Shown one piece after another: positions 6,126 to 12,248 of a stretch of DNA of 32,499 nucleotides. The notes beneath the pieces were generated by a model. It had not been told where the DNA came from and did no database searches. It worked only from the letters and a program-made list of their open reading frames with translations. Source of the DNA: Minisyncoccota bacterium (GTDB lineage Bacteria > Patescibacteriota > Minisyncoccia > Minisyncoccales > CG1-02-41-26); the NCBI GenBank assembly GCA_028718785.1, contig JAQULB010000007.1, forward strand, positions 1-32,499. Direction: 5' to 3'. The translations under genes and the position numbers were made by a program. Each line of letters opens with the position of its first letter. Position 1 is the first letter of the stretch.

Positions 6126-7112
6126 CTATCTTTTTGCAATAAGGTTTAAAATCAAACCAATAACTTTGTCTTTATCTTTTGAATCACTACATGCAACAAG
6201 AATCGTTAGCGCAGTTAAAGCAGAAGGAGTAAGTTTGGACACATCTAAAATGTTGGCCTGCTTTAAAAACCACACAAAAGCAAACGCCCCACTTCTTTTA
6301 TTGCCATCAATAAAAGGATGGTCTTTTACCATAAAATATAAAAGATGAGCTGCCTTTTCTTCTGCGCTTTCGTATAATTCTTTACCGCCAAAAGATTGCA
6401 TCACATTGCCAATAATTCCTGCCACAAAACCTTCGCTTCTTTCCTTGCCAAAAATATCAGTCACTTCCGACCTAAGCATAAGCTCTTCTTTTAACCCAGC
6501 TAAACTTTTGACAATTTTTTCTGCTGTCAATAAAACCTTTTTCTTTGTAAGCTTTCCTTTTGGTAGAACGCCTTTATCATACGCTTCGAGTGATAGCCAA
6601 GTATCTGCAAAAAGCGATACGAGTTCAACTGCGTCTTCTGCCTCCACAATAGACCCAGCAGGTAAAAGCTTTTTGATATCTTCCACAATACTCAAGAATT
6701 GCGCATAATTCACTGCAATTCTTTTTTTATTCACAGCAAAACCATCCACAATATAGTTTCGCAAAGTTTTGGTTGCCCATTGGCGAAAGTGTGTGCCAAC
6801 AATAGAATTTATTCGATAACCAACGGCAATAATAACATCAAGATTGTATACTTTTATATTTCTTTTAATCTTTCTGCCTCCCTCTGTTTTAACTTGTAAG
6901 GATTCTTTACAAGTTGATTTTATGTCAAGCTCTTTTTCTTTAAAAATACTGCGTAAATGAATTGTAATATTTTGGGGCGTAACATTAAAAATTTTAGCCA
7001 TTTCAGCTTGTGATGCCCATATTGTTTCACGCGAAAAATCGCCTCGAAGTTCAATAGCTCCGGACTTTGCTTGATAAATGACTACCTGCGATTTTTGATT
7101 ACTTTTTTCCAT
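6126..7112 (-). CDS. RhuM-family protein fused to a Doc/Fic-type domain
   Basis: The N-terminal half (about 8-130) is the RhuM (virulence protein) domain: IYQAKSGAIELRGDFSRETIWASQAEMAKIF, an HTH-like NVTPQNITIHLRSIF, and YNLDVIIAVGYRINSIVGTHFRQWATKTL. The C-terminal part carries HPFIDGNKRSG (265-275). This is the Fic motif with Lys where AMPylators have Gly, as in Doc, whose members phosphorylate EF-Tu. The fusion is a known family architecture. No separate Phd antitoxin is seen, so the N-terminal domain or a distant gene may restrain it. Target is not known here. Confidence 0.85.
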   Translation of the reverse strand: MEKSNQKSQVVIYQAKSGAIELRGDFSRETIWASQAEMAKIFNVTPQNITIHLRSIFKEKELDIKSTCKESLQVKTEGGRKIKRNIKVYNLDVIIAVGYRINSIVGTHFRQWATKTLRNYIVDGFAVNKKRIAVNYAQFLSIVEDIKKLLPAGSIVEAEDAVELVSLFADTWLSLEAYDKGVLPKGKLTKKKVLLTAEKIVKSLAGLKEELMLRSEVTDIFGKERSEGFVAGIIGNVMQSFGGKELYESAEEKAAHLLYFMVKDHPFIDGNKRSGAFAFVWFLKQANILDVSKLTPSALTALTILVACSDSKDKDKVIGLILNLIAKR

Positions 7113-7129
7113 ATTGTCGAAAGGCCATA

Positions 7130-7684
7130 TTATCTAATTCCAGTGTCACAGGACAAATTAACTTCAATGATTTTTGATGGCTCGATGGTTATTTGTTTTG
7201 TTTCACACCTTGGCATCACATTTCCTCCAACTGGTTGAAGCGCATACTCTCCTGGTGGGAGCGTTATTTTATACTTGCCTTGCTGGTCGCTTTCTATTGT
7301 GGCAAAAGGCGAACTACTTGGAATCCCCACTGCAATCACCTGAATATTAGTGGCATAGGGCTTATCAACGCATTGAGGGTTGGGCGGATTTTGCATAACC
7401 GGGCAAGTTGGCCCAAGCGTAACCACCCCAAAAACTCCAGAATCAAAAGGTAAAATACCGTCGTTAGGCGATGGGCAAGGCCCTCCTTCGCATAAAGCTT
7501 CGACGGGGCAAGCAGCAAACTCGCAGTTGGGGCCAGTCCTGCCAACTGCTGAACCATCTGGGCAAAGCTTGGCTTCCATGGTGCAAGCAATTTGCTCTGG
7601 CTGGTTAAAAAACCTTAAATCAATCAAAACTGCCCCAAGCAAAACCAAAATAATTACACTTACAATAATAATTATTTTTTTCAT
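7130..7684 (-). CDS. membrane-anchored Cys-rich protein with carboxypeptidase-regulatory-like domain
   Basis: Residues 4-25 are an N-terminal membrane segment. Next comes a small Cys motif, CTMEAKLCPDGSAVGRTGPNCEFAACP in two parts (CTMEAKLCPDGS and GPNCEF), common in CPR exported proteins. The rest (GVFGVVTLGPTCPV…GKYKITLPPGEYALQPVGG) resembles a beta-sandwich carboxypeptidase-regulatory-like domain, which usually serves as an adhesion or scaffold module. It lies 17 bases upstream of the RhuM-Doc gene. No catalytic residues are visible. Confidence 0.6.
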   Translation of the reverse strand: MKKIIIIVSVIILVLLGAVLIDLRFFNQPEQIACTMEAKLCPDGSAVGRTGPNCEFAACPVEALCEGGPCPSPNDGILPFDSGVFGVVTLGPTCPVMQNPPNPQCVDKPYATNIQVIAVGIPSSSPFATIESDQQGKYKITLPPGEYALQPVGGNVMPRCETKQITIEPSKIIEVNLSCDTGIR

Positions 7685-7713
7685 GAATTTAATCGGGATG
7701 TTTCTTTTATTAA

Positions 7714-7878
7714 TTATTTTTTAATATTCTTTACAATAGCGAAAATATTTATTAAAGGAACAGAAAGCAAAAATACAAAAAGAGGCATGCTGTCGGTTGT
7801 ATACGCTATCATAAAATACACCACAAAACTAATCTGCGCCACACTAAGAAAAATTGCTAAATAATCTAAAATTTTCAT
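7714..7878 (-). CDS. small two-helix membrane protein
   Basis: A 54-residue ORF (MKILDYLAIFLSVAQISFVV…) too short for the track. Two hydrophobic segments, about 6-26 and 31-50, are joined by a short TTDS turn. It lies in a run of tiny membrane proteins on the same strand. Its start is followed upstream by a fragment of the palindromic repeat (AAAGCGTTTAATTGGGG). No homolog is recognised. Confidence 0.5.
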   Translation of the reverse strand: MKILDYLAIFLSVAQISFVVYFMIAYTTDSMPLFVFLLSVPLINIFAIVKNIKK

Positions 7879-7918
7879 ATTTTAAAAAGCGTTTAATTGG
7901 GGTGTTTTTGCTTTATTT

Positions 7919-8071
7919 TTACCTAAAAGCAAAAGCCATCAACACAATGGTTAAAAGGTTGAAAACCACCAACAACACTGCTTGTTGAGTTTTTGGAAGC
8001 GGGCGTATCAAAATATAAATCGTGTAGATTATAACAACAATGGCTGCGCCAATAAAATTTCCTTTTACCAT
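7919..8071 (-). CDS. small two-helix membrane protein
   Basis: A 50-residue ORF (MVKGNFIGAAIVVIIYTIYI…) not in the track. Hydrophobic segments at about 6-23 and 31-48 flank the polar turn RPLPKTQQ, giving a clean two-helix hairpin. Codon use is in keeping with the neighbours. Function unknown. Confidence 0.5.
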   Translation of the reverse strand: MVKGNFIGAAIVVIIYTIYILIRPLPKTQQAVLLVVFNLLTIVLMAFAFR

Positions 8072-8172
8072 AAAATTAAATTAAAAAATTAATTAATCCT
8101 GCGACCTTTATAAAAAACTTGTTATGCTTTTTTCCCAATCCCCACCACCTGATTTCTTTCTTATTTCCCCTG

Positions 8173-8439
8173 CTAATCCCCAAGCTGAATGACAAGCAAT
8201 CCATTTTTTTCTATTTCCTCCCTTTGGCCAAAATCATTAAGCTGGAGCTTTAAAATATAGCCAACCTTTTTCTCAATTTTTCTGCCAGTGTATTCTTTTG
8301 TTTGGGGATTCCACTCCTCCAATGCCAAAATATCACCCTCTTCAATATCGAAATCAGCCACTCTTAAATCAAACCTTTTCTTACCAGCCAACACTAATTC
8401 AAAATACTCTGGCCAAGTTTTCTTTTTAATAATTTTCAT
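8173..8439 (-). CDS. DUF3850 (ASCH/PUA-like) small protein
   Basis: The 88-residue protein fits DUF3850: KTWPEYFELVLAGKKRFDLRVADFDIEEGDILALEEWNP at the N-terminus (the 'K.fe.R..D..i..GD.l.l.e' signature), then YTGRKIEKKVGYIL and a final hydrophobic strand. DUF3850 belongs to the ASCH/PUA-like fold, which suggests RNA binding; no substrate is known. Its start is directly preceded by the leader repeat (copy C). Confidence 0.75.
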   Translation of the reverse strand: MKIIKKKTWPEYFELVLAGKKRFDLRVADFDIEEGDILALEEWNPQTKEYTGRKIEKKVGYILKLQLNDFGQREEIEKNGLLVIQLGD

Positions 8440-8598
8440 TTTTCTTAGAAATCGTTAATAAGCGAAGCGAATTTACGAATTCTTACCTGCCCGCAGTGCT
8501 ACCCGCCAGCAATGCTTCGCCATAGCGATGCGGGCTGACAGCGTTGCAAGCGGGGATCCTGTTAAACGCTCTCTCATAAAGCGTTTAATTGGGATGTT
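8440..8598. repeat. composite palindromic repeat, copy C
   Basis: It contains the leader (CTTAGAAATCGTTAATAAGC, to 8485), the 69-base core (8486-8554) and the hairpin ATCCTGTTAAACGCT / AAAGCGTTTAATTGGGAT (8556-8595). This is the best preserved full unit in the window. Confidence 0.85.
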
Positions 8599-8614
8599 CC
8601 TTATTACTTAATTT

Positions 8615-8809
8615 TTATTTTCTCCAGGGTTTTTCTAAAATAATGACAATAATAATTACAACGCACAAAAACACAATAAATATTAGTAATGGTTTAATCC
8701 ACGGCCAAAAGATTTTAACCTCATACAATAAGAAAAAATACGCCCCAACAACCAAGGCCTTAACAACCTCCCATATCATTTCCCAAAAATTTATATTGAT
8801 AAGCGCCAT
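8615..8809 (-). CDS. small membrane protein
   Basis: The 64-residue protein has two hydrophobic segments (about 12-28 and 38-58, LLIFIVFLCVVIIIVIIL) and ends in EKPWRK. It starts 2 bases after the stop of the 73-residue ORF upstream, so they probably form a two-gene transcript. The plus-strand ORF in the track at 8589-8825 is its shadow. Function unknown. Confidence 0.5.
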   Translation of the reverse strand: MALININFWEMIWEVVKALVVGAYFFLLYEVKIFWPWIKPLLIFIVFLCVVIIIVIILEKPWRK

Positions 8810-8811
8810 AT

Positions 8812-9033
8812 TTAATAAGTTCTAAAAGACATTGTAGATGCCGAAGATCCGCTAACAAATACAGCAACATTTGTAAAATGACTATACCATTCCGCTCCTA
8901 TATTCTCCACAATATGTGGGACATCTTTTTCGCATTCTTCCTTAGTCAGCTGACAAACCACATTATTTTGAACGTAATGAACGCTGAAAATCGCTAAAAA
9001 GAAAGTTACAAATTTTTTAAAATTAATTTCCAT
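8812..9033 (-). CDS. small secreted or membrane-tethered protein
   Basis: This 73-residue ORF has a hydrophobic N-terminal stretch (FVTFFLAIFSVHYV, about 8-21) that could be a signal peptide, followed by a short region with two cysteines (C27, C34) and a Ser-rich tail (VSGSSASTMSF). It is immediately upstream of the 64-residue membrane protein. No family is recognised. Confidence 0.4.
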   Translation of the reverse strand: MEINFKKFVTFFLAIFSVHYVQNNVVCQLTKEECEKDVPHIVENIGAEWYSHFTNVAVFVSGSSASTMSFRTY

Positions 9034-9045
9034 AAATTTATTCTT

Positions 9046-9156
9046 TTAATTCTCCCCAAGGTTTTTCGTTATAAATTGTGGCTGACCCCATTTCTTGACC
9101 CCATTTCTCCATTTCTCTGACCCCATTTCTCCGCCCATTCCCTTTTCTTTTTCCAT
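9046..9156 (-). CDS. possible 36-residue ORF made largely of a tandem repeat
   Basis: An ATG inside the 26-bp direct repeat opens a frame MEKEKGMGGEMGSEKW… of 36 codons ending 12 bases before the 73-residue ORF. Much of it is encoded by the 13-base tandem repeat, so it may be only repeat sequence. The same ATG context occurs in the second direct-repeat copy, where the frame stops after 12 codons. Confidence 0.25.
   Translation of the reverse strand: MEKEKGMGGEMGSEKWRNGVKKWGQPQFITKNLGEN
9083..9130. repeat. 13-base tandem repeat
   Basis: TGACCCCATTTCT occurs perfectly at 9083-9095, 9096-9108 and 9118-9130, with a partial copy between the last two. The complementary AAATGGGGTCA motif resembles sequences I associate with REP-type intergenic elements, but no transposase is present. 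Confidence 0.7.
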
Positions 9157-9171
9157 TTTTCTAAACGGGTG
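9146..9171. repeat. 26-bp direct repeat, left copy, flanking the AbiE module
   Basis: The 26 bases beginning TCTTTTTCCATTTTTCTAAA are identical to 10667-10692. The two copies bracket the toxin-antitoxin pair. Confidence 0.8.
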
Positions 9172-9178
9172 TAGTAAT

Positions 9179-9955
9179 TTACAACTTTGCTTGCTTAATA
9201 AACTCGGGAAACATTTCTAACTTTTTACTCTCGCTTGGGTTAAACAAAAATGGTTCAACATCTTTAGCTAATTCCTTAAAATCAAATTCACTAATTGCCT
9301 CCAGTAGCTTATTCTTTAACGAAACTGAGTCGCTTATCTCCATTTTTTCTTTTAAATATTCATAGTTTGGATTAGTAAAAGAAAGCAAAAAAATAATATC
9401 ATAAAAATCTCTACCTTTTGCTCTCTTACGATTTAACGCGGCATAAATTTTTTGCGATAAAATAACATCAGCGGGCACAGTAAAAACTGAAGTAAAAACA
9501 TCAAACTTATTTAAAATTTTCTTTTCTGGGGTAAAAGAAAAGCTATGCGGAGCTGTATCAATTTGGATCATTAATTTTTCGCTGGCCATCGGCGACAATT
9601 CATTTAAAAATAAAATTTTGGGCAGTTTTATTTTACATCTAAACGCCCCCTTAAAAACATTATCATTCTCAACCTCAAAACCCTGCTTTTCCAGCCCAGC
9701 TTTAACTGTGTTAGCTAAGCCAGTAAATTCTTCTTCGGTTAAGCCAAAATTGTCAAAATCTAAATCTTCAGAAAAGCGATTATTGTCATAAATAATCCGC
9801 AAAGCCGTGCCACCCAAAAATGCCAGCTTACTGGCAAATTCAGAGTTAAAAATTATTTCCAAAATTTTGTACTGCAAATACTCTCGCAAAAGATTTTTTT
9901 TGAAAGCTTGTAAGCTTTCTGGGTAACTTTGCTCAATTTGTTTTAAAGTAAGCAT
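9179..9955 (-). CDS. abiEii: AbiEii-type nucleotidyltransferase toxin
   Basis: The nucleotidyltransferase signature is GGTALRIIY (48-56) followed by RFSEDLDFD (60-68), giving the G-G and D-x-D catalytic residues. KIYAALNRKRAKGRDFYDIIFLL (about 168-190) is the second conserved block of the AbiEii family. Family members are toxins of type IV toxin-antitoxin systems; some (MenT) block tRNA by adding nucleotides to its 3' end, and AbiE aborts phage infection. The substrate here is inferred only from family. It lies 8 bases after the AbiEi-like gene, in the usual antitoxin-toxin order, within a direct repeat. Confidence 0.9.
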   Translation of the reverse strand: MLTLKQIEQSYPESLQAFKKNLLREYLQYKILEIIFNSEFASKLAFLGGTALRIIYDNNRFSEDLDFDNFGLTEEEFTGLANTVKAGLEKQGFEVENDNVFKGAFRCKIKLPKILFLNELSPMASEKLMIQIDTAPHSFSFTPEKKILNKFDVFTSVFTVPADVILSQKIYAALNRKRAKGRDFYDIIFLLSFTNPNYEYLKEKMEISDSVSLKNKLLEAISEFDFKELAKDVEPFLFNPSESKKLEMFPEFIKQAKL

Positions 9956-9963
9956 AATTGTTA

Positions 9964-10578
9964 TTAATTTTTAATAAATTGCAAAAAATTTTCCACCCGC
10001 TTATTTAAATTCTTATTCTTAAATACGGCTAAATACTGATTTAGCTTTTGCATGTTTGCCTTAACTAAAAACTCTTGGGCGTTAAAGCGTAACTCAAAAA
10101 AATCAGCTGTTGTTTCCAACTGTGGGTTAATATACAAGTAATCTAAAACTGCCTTTTCAATTTCAGCCATCTTATAATTTTGATTTTGATAACTCACAAG
10201 AGAATAACCAAACATTAAACTTGGCTTAACCTTGTGGTAAATAAACTCGCCCAAAGGTGTCTTAAAATTGGCTGTCTTTTTTGTAGTGGCGCAAGTAACC
10301 CCATAAACACTTTCTGGAATTAAGCCATAATGCGAAAAAGCCATTTCAAAAGAAACATACGATGGTGCATAAAGCTTATTGGCAATCAAAAACAACGCTT
10401 GCTCATCAAGCTTGGTATCGCTAAAAACATAATACCCCCGGCGAATTTTTTTGATATATCCCTTGCTTTGCCATTCATTAAGACGGCGCAAATCAAAACC
10501 AGCTTCAACCTTGCGAATATCAGCCAATGAAAATACGAAGAAATTATTTAGTTTTTCCCTCAACTCTAAATACTGCAT
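9964..10578 (-). CDS. abiEi: AbiEi-type transcriptional regulator (antitoxin)
   Basis: The 204-residue protein has an N-terminal winged-helix region (about 1-55, FSLADIRKVEAGFDLRRLNEWQSKGYIKKIRRGYYVF), then LYAPSYVSFEMAFSHYGLIPE and a C-terminal half typical of AbiEi antitoxins. Such proteins repress their own operon by binding inverted repeats. Upstream is a clear promoter with an ATGTTA-TTTT-TAACAT palindrome just inside the transcript, fitting autorepression. It starts the two-gene operon. Confidence 0.85.
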   Translation of the reverse strand: MQYLELREKLNNFFVFSLADIRKVEAGFDLRRLNEWQSKGYIKKIRRGYYVFSDTKLDEQALFLIANKLYAPSYVSFEMAFSHYGLIPESVYGVTCATTKKTANFKTPLGEFIYHKVKPSLMFGYSLVSYQNQNYKMAEIEKAVLDYLYINPQLETTADFFELRFNAQEFLVKANMQKLNQYLAVFKNKNLNKRVENFLQFIKN

Positions 10579-10591
10579 ATATTTCCGAAAG

Positions 10592-10607
10592 ATGTTATTT
10601 TTAACAT
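10592..10607. promoter_or_regulatory. putative AbiEi operator
   Basis: ATGTTA-TTTT-TAACAT is a perfect inverted repeat lying about 5-20 bases downstream of the predicted transcription start of the abiE operon. Confidence 0.5.
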
Positions 10608-10618
10608 TCTTTAGAACT

Positions 10619-10646
10619 ATTATAACAGCCCTTCAAACTTAGTCAA
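10619..10646 (-). promoter_or_regulatory. promoter of the abiE operon
   Basis: TTGACT (10641-10646) and TATAAT (10619-10624) with a 16-base spacer on the minus strand, leaving a leader of about 35 bases before the ATG. Confidence 0.75.
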
Positions 10647-10666
10647 GCTCAAAACCGCTCTCCGCC

Positions 10667-10692
10667 TCTTTTTCCATTTTTCTAAACGGGTG
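10667..10692. repeat. 26-bp direct repeat, right copy
   Basis: Identical to 9146-9171. On the minus strand it ends in an ATG GAA AAA GA context that opens only a 12-codon frame here. Confidence 0.8.
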
Positions 10693-10735
10693 GTGTAATA
10701 ATCTCTCCCAAAAAATCCACCCCCAATCCCCCATT

Positions 10736-10765
10736 GCCTCGCCGTAGTTTCAACGAAGGCGGGTC
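10736..10765. repeat. G/C-rich intergenic hairpin
   Basis: GCCTCGCCGTAG and CGAAGGCGGG are near-complementary around TTTCAA. It is much more G/C-rich than its surroundings. The rest of 10693-10837 contains no gene I can support. Confidence 0.4.
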
Positions 10766-10837
10766 TTCATATTCGCCTCCTCTTGTGTAAATTTTTTTTT
10801 ATAAGTTTAATTCTTTATTTCCTCCACCACCTTAATC

Positions 10838-11308
10838 CTATCGCTCAAATTCAAGTAGTACCTTCAAATACTCCGCTTGGCTTTTATACGAAACCAAATT
10901 TTCTGATAGGTCGCCAATAGCACCTTCTTCTAATACTTTTTTACATAAACCACACTTGAATCCGCTTGGAGTAGCCACAAACAGCCAGGGATATTCCCAT
11001 CTTTCTATTAATTTTTTAGCATACCCTTTAAGATCCTCAATATTTAGCTTGCTTTGATATTTAACCTCAACAAGATAAACCTCGGTTTTATCATGGGAGA
11101 TTAAAACAAAATCTGGAGCATCGGCAATATTGTCTATAATTGTCTGCACTTTTACCAAACTTCTGTATTGAGCAAGAGTGGGCATGGTGTGTTCATATCC
11201 AAAGGGAATGATCGTATATCTACCCTCTTCGCGCATCATTTGCTCAAATATAACCTCCGCTATTTTTCCTTTAATTAATTTTCGAACAAAACCAATATTT
11301 TTATTCAT
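10838..11308 (-). CDS. predicted PD-(D/E)XK nuclease-like protein
   Basis: The 156-residue protein has the core pattern of a restriction-like fold: helix with glutamate (GKIAEVIFEQMM, about 14-25), DAPDFVLISHDKTEVYLVEVKYQ (about 63-85) with the D…E-x-K triad, then a long helix. Short single-domain proteins of this type are frequent in CPR genomes. C-terminal CGLCKK could be half of a metal site. Its partner and substrate are unknown. It stands just downstream of two tiny membrane proteins. Confidence 0.6.
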   Translation of the reverse strand: MNKNIGFVRKLIKGKIAEVIFEQMMREEGRYTIIPFGYEHTMPTLAQYRSLVKVQTIIDNIADAPDFVLISHDKTEVYLVEVKYQSKLNIEDLKGYAKKLIERWEYPWLFVATPSGFKCGLCKKVLEEGAIGDLSENLVSYKSQAEYLKVLLEFER

Positions 11309-11315
11309 AGGTTTA

Positions 11316-11402
11316 TTATTTTTTAAGATATAGTTGTTTTAAAATTAAAAATACCAAAAGCAATATTATAATTGTGGCAGATAGCCAGTTTTGAAAAGGC
11401 AT
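11316..11402 (-). CDS. tiny single-helix membrane peptide
   Basis: A 28-codon ORF (MPFQNWLSATIIILLLVFLILKQLYLKK) below track size. One hydrophobic helix (about 8-24) ends in a basic tail, the layout of many short membrane peptides, including type I toxins. It begins one base after the stop of the 49-residue ORF. Could be chance, but the paired arrangement argues for a gene. Confidence 0.35.
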   Translation of the reverse strand: MPFQNWLSATIIILLLVFLILKQLYLKK

Positions 11403-11403
11403 T

Positions 11404-11553
11404 TTAATTATTTATTGGCCAAAAAACTAACGATACTGTGAGCCACATAACCTTTACTAAATCTGGATAGTTTGTCCAAAAAAATAAACCGAGCAAAAAT
11501 AAAATAAGCACCCCTATGCCTATTGTTAAATATTTTAATATCTTTTTCTCCAT
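11404..11553 (-). CDS. small membrane protein
   Basis: A 49-codon ORF (MEKKILKYLTIGIGVLILFLLGLFFW…) below track size, with a strong helix at about 8-27 and a weaker one at 34-47. It is followed after one base by a 28-codon membrane peptide and then by the nuclease-like gene, possibly one transcript. No family recognised. Confidence 0.45.
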   Translation of the reverse strand: MEKKILKYLTIGIGVLILFLLGLFFWTNYPDLVKVMWLTVSLVFWPINN

Positions 11554-11637
11554 GAGTTTATTTCTCTAATTTCTATTAACCAAGTTATACATACAAAATA
11601 ATTCCCTATGAGCTGACGAGGAAAAGACAACAGCTTA

Positions 11638-11811
11638 CTATCTCTTATGTTTAGTTTTATCAACCAAAATAAAAGTTTTAGCCTCTTGTTGGTAAGGAGG
11701 AACGCGATCTCCTTTTGACAAAGTTATTTCCAACTTTGTACCTACTGGCCTATATTGGCCAGAAGTAAGAGTTTTTGGCCCAGTCCTTACTGTATTAATC
11801 TTGTTAGACAT
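11638..11811 (-). CDS. small conserved-looking YjzC-like protein
   Basis: A 57-residue ORF (MSNKINTVRTGPKTLTSGQYRPVGTKLEITLSKGDRVPP in parts) not in the track. The segment TSGQYRPVG…EITLSKGDRVPP…FILVDKTKHKR reads like a compact beta protein. The 'SG.Y' motif recalls YjzC-type small proteins, whose function is unknown. Soluble, no signal. Confidence in the gene is moderate, in the family low. Confidence 0.5.
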   Translation of the reverse strand: MSNKINTVRTGPKTLTSGQYRPVGTKLEITLSKGDRVPPYQQEAKTFILVDKTKHKR

Positions 11812-11861
11812 TGAACCTCGTTTATTTAATTATGTAGGGATGTCAACCTTTAATAAACCAT

Positions 11862-11904
11862 CCCCCGCCATAAAAGCCATAAAGCTTCTATGGAGGGGGT
11901 TTTA
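11862..11904. terminator. hairpin, possible terminator
   Basis: CCCCCGCCATA (11862-11872) pairs with TATGGAGGGGG (11889-11899, one mismatch), followed by TTTT on the plus strand. It lies beyond the stop of the 88-residue ORF. The remaining spacer 11905-11974 shows nothing else. Confidence 0.4.
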
Positions 11905-11974
11905 AAAGTGACTGATCTCTAACCTTAAATAAGGGGGGCAATGTTATCCCCGTCAGCTTAAAAAGAGCTAAGTT

Positions 11975-12241
11975 CTATTTACTAAAAATCCACCTATAAT
12001 TTTTCATTTTTTCAAAATATTCAAGCTCAGCTTCTTTCTTTTTTATTTTACAGCCCAAATCATCATCTTCTTCAACTGTTAAATAGGAGTGTCTTTGCGA
12101 TTTTGAATTTTTTAGTTCCGCTTGCTTAATTTTTGCCTCTCTTTCAAATTCAAATGATTTTAATTTTCTATTTTCTAAATAAAAATAAAGAGTTGAAAAG
12201 CCCAATAAAATGCTCGTAATTTTTGATATTATATCCCACAT
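11975..12241 (-). CDS. small membrane-anchored coiled-coil protein paired with a nuclease
   Basis: The 88-residue protein has an N-terminal membrane helix (about 5-22, ISKITSILLGFSTLYFYL) followed by a charged, probably coiled-coil region (KLKSFEFEREAKIKQAELKNS). A polar middle (EEDDDLGC) leads to a second charged helix. It begins 7 bases after the stop of the predicted nuclease gene, so the pair is likely cotranscribed and may act together, with this protein as a membrane tether. No family recognised. Confidence 0.5.
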   Translation of the reverse strand: MWDIISKITSILLGFSTLYFYLENRKLKSFEFEREAKIKQAELKNSKSQRHSYLTVEEDDDLGCKIKKKEAELEYFEKMKNYRWIFSK

Positions 12242-12248
12242 ATTTTAT

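Noticed and set aside
7336-7724. ORFs opposite to or overlapping the 7130-7684 gene
   Set aside because: Shadow frames of a gene with a clear signal anchor and Cys motifs; no plausible protein features.
8589-8825. 78-residue plus-strand ORF
   Set aside because: Antisense shadow of the small membrane protein gene; all neighbours are on the minus strand.
9083-9130. CRISPR array
   Set aside because: The 13-base units are directly adjacent, too short and too few; no cas gene is present.
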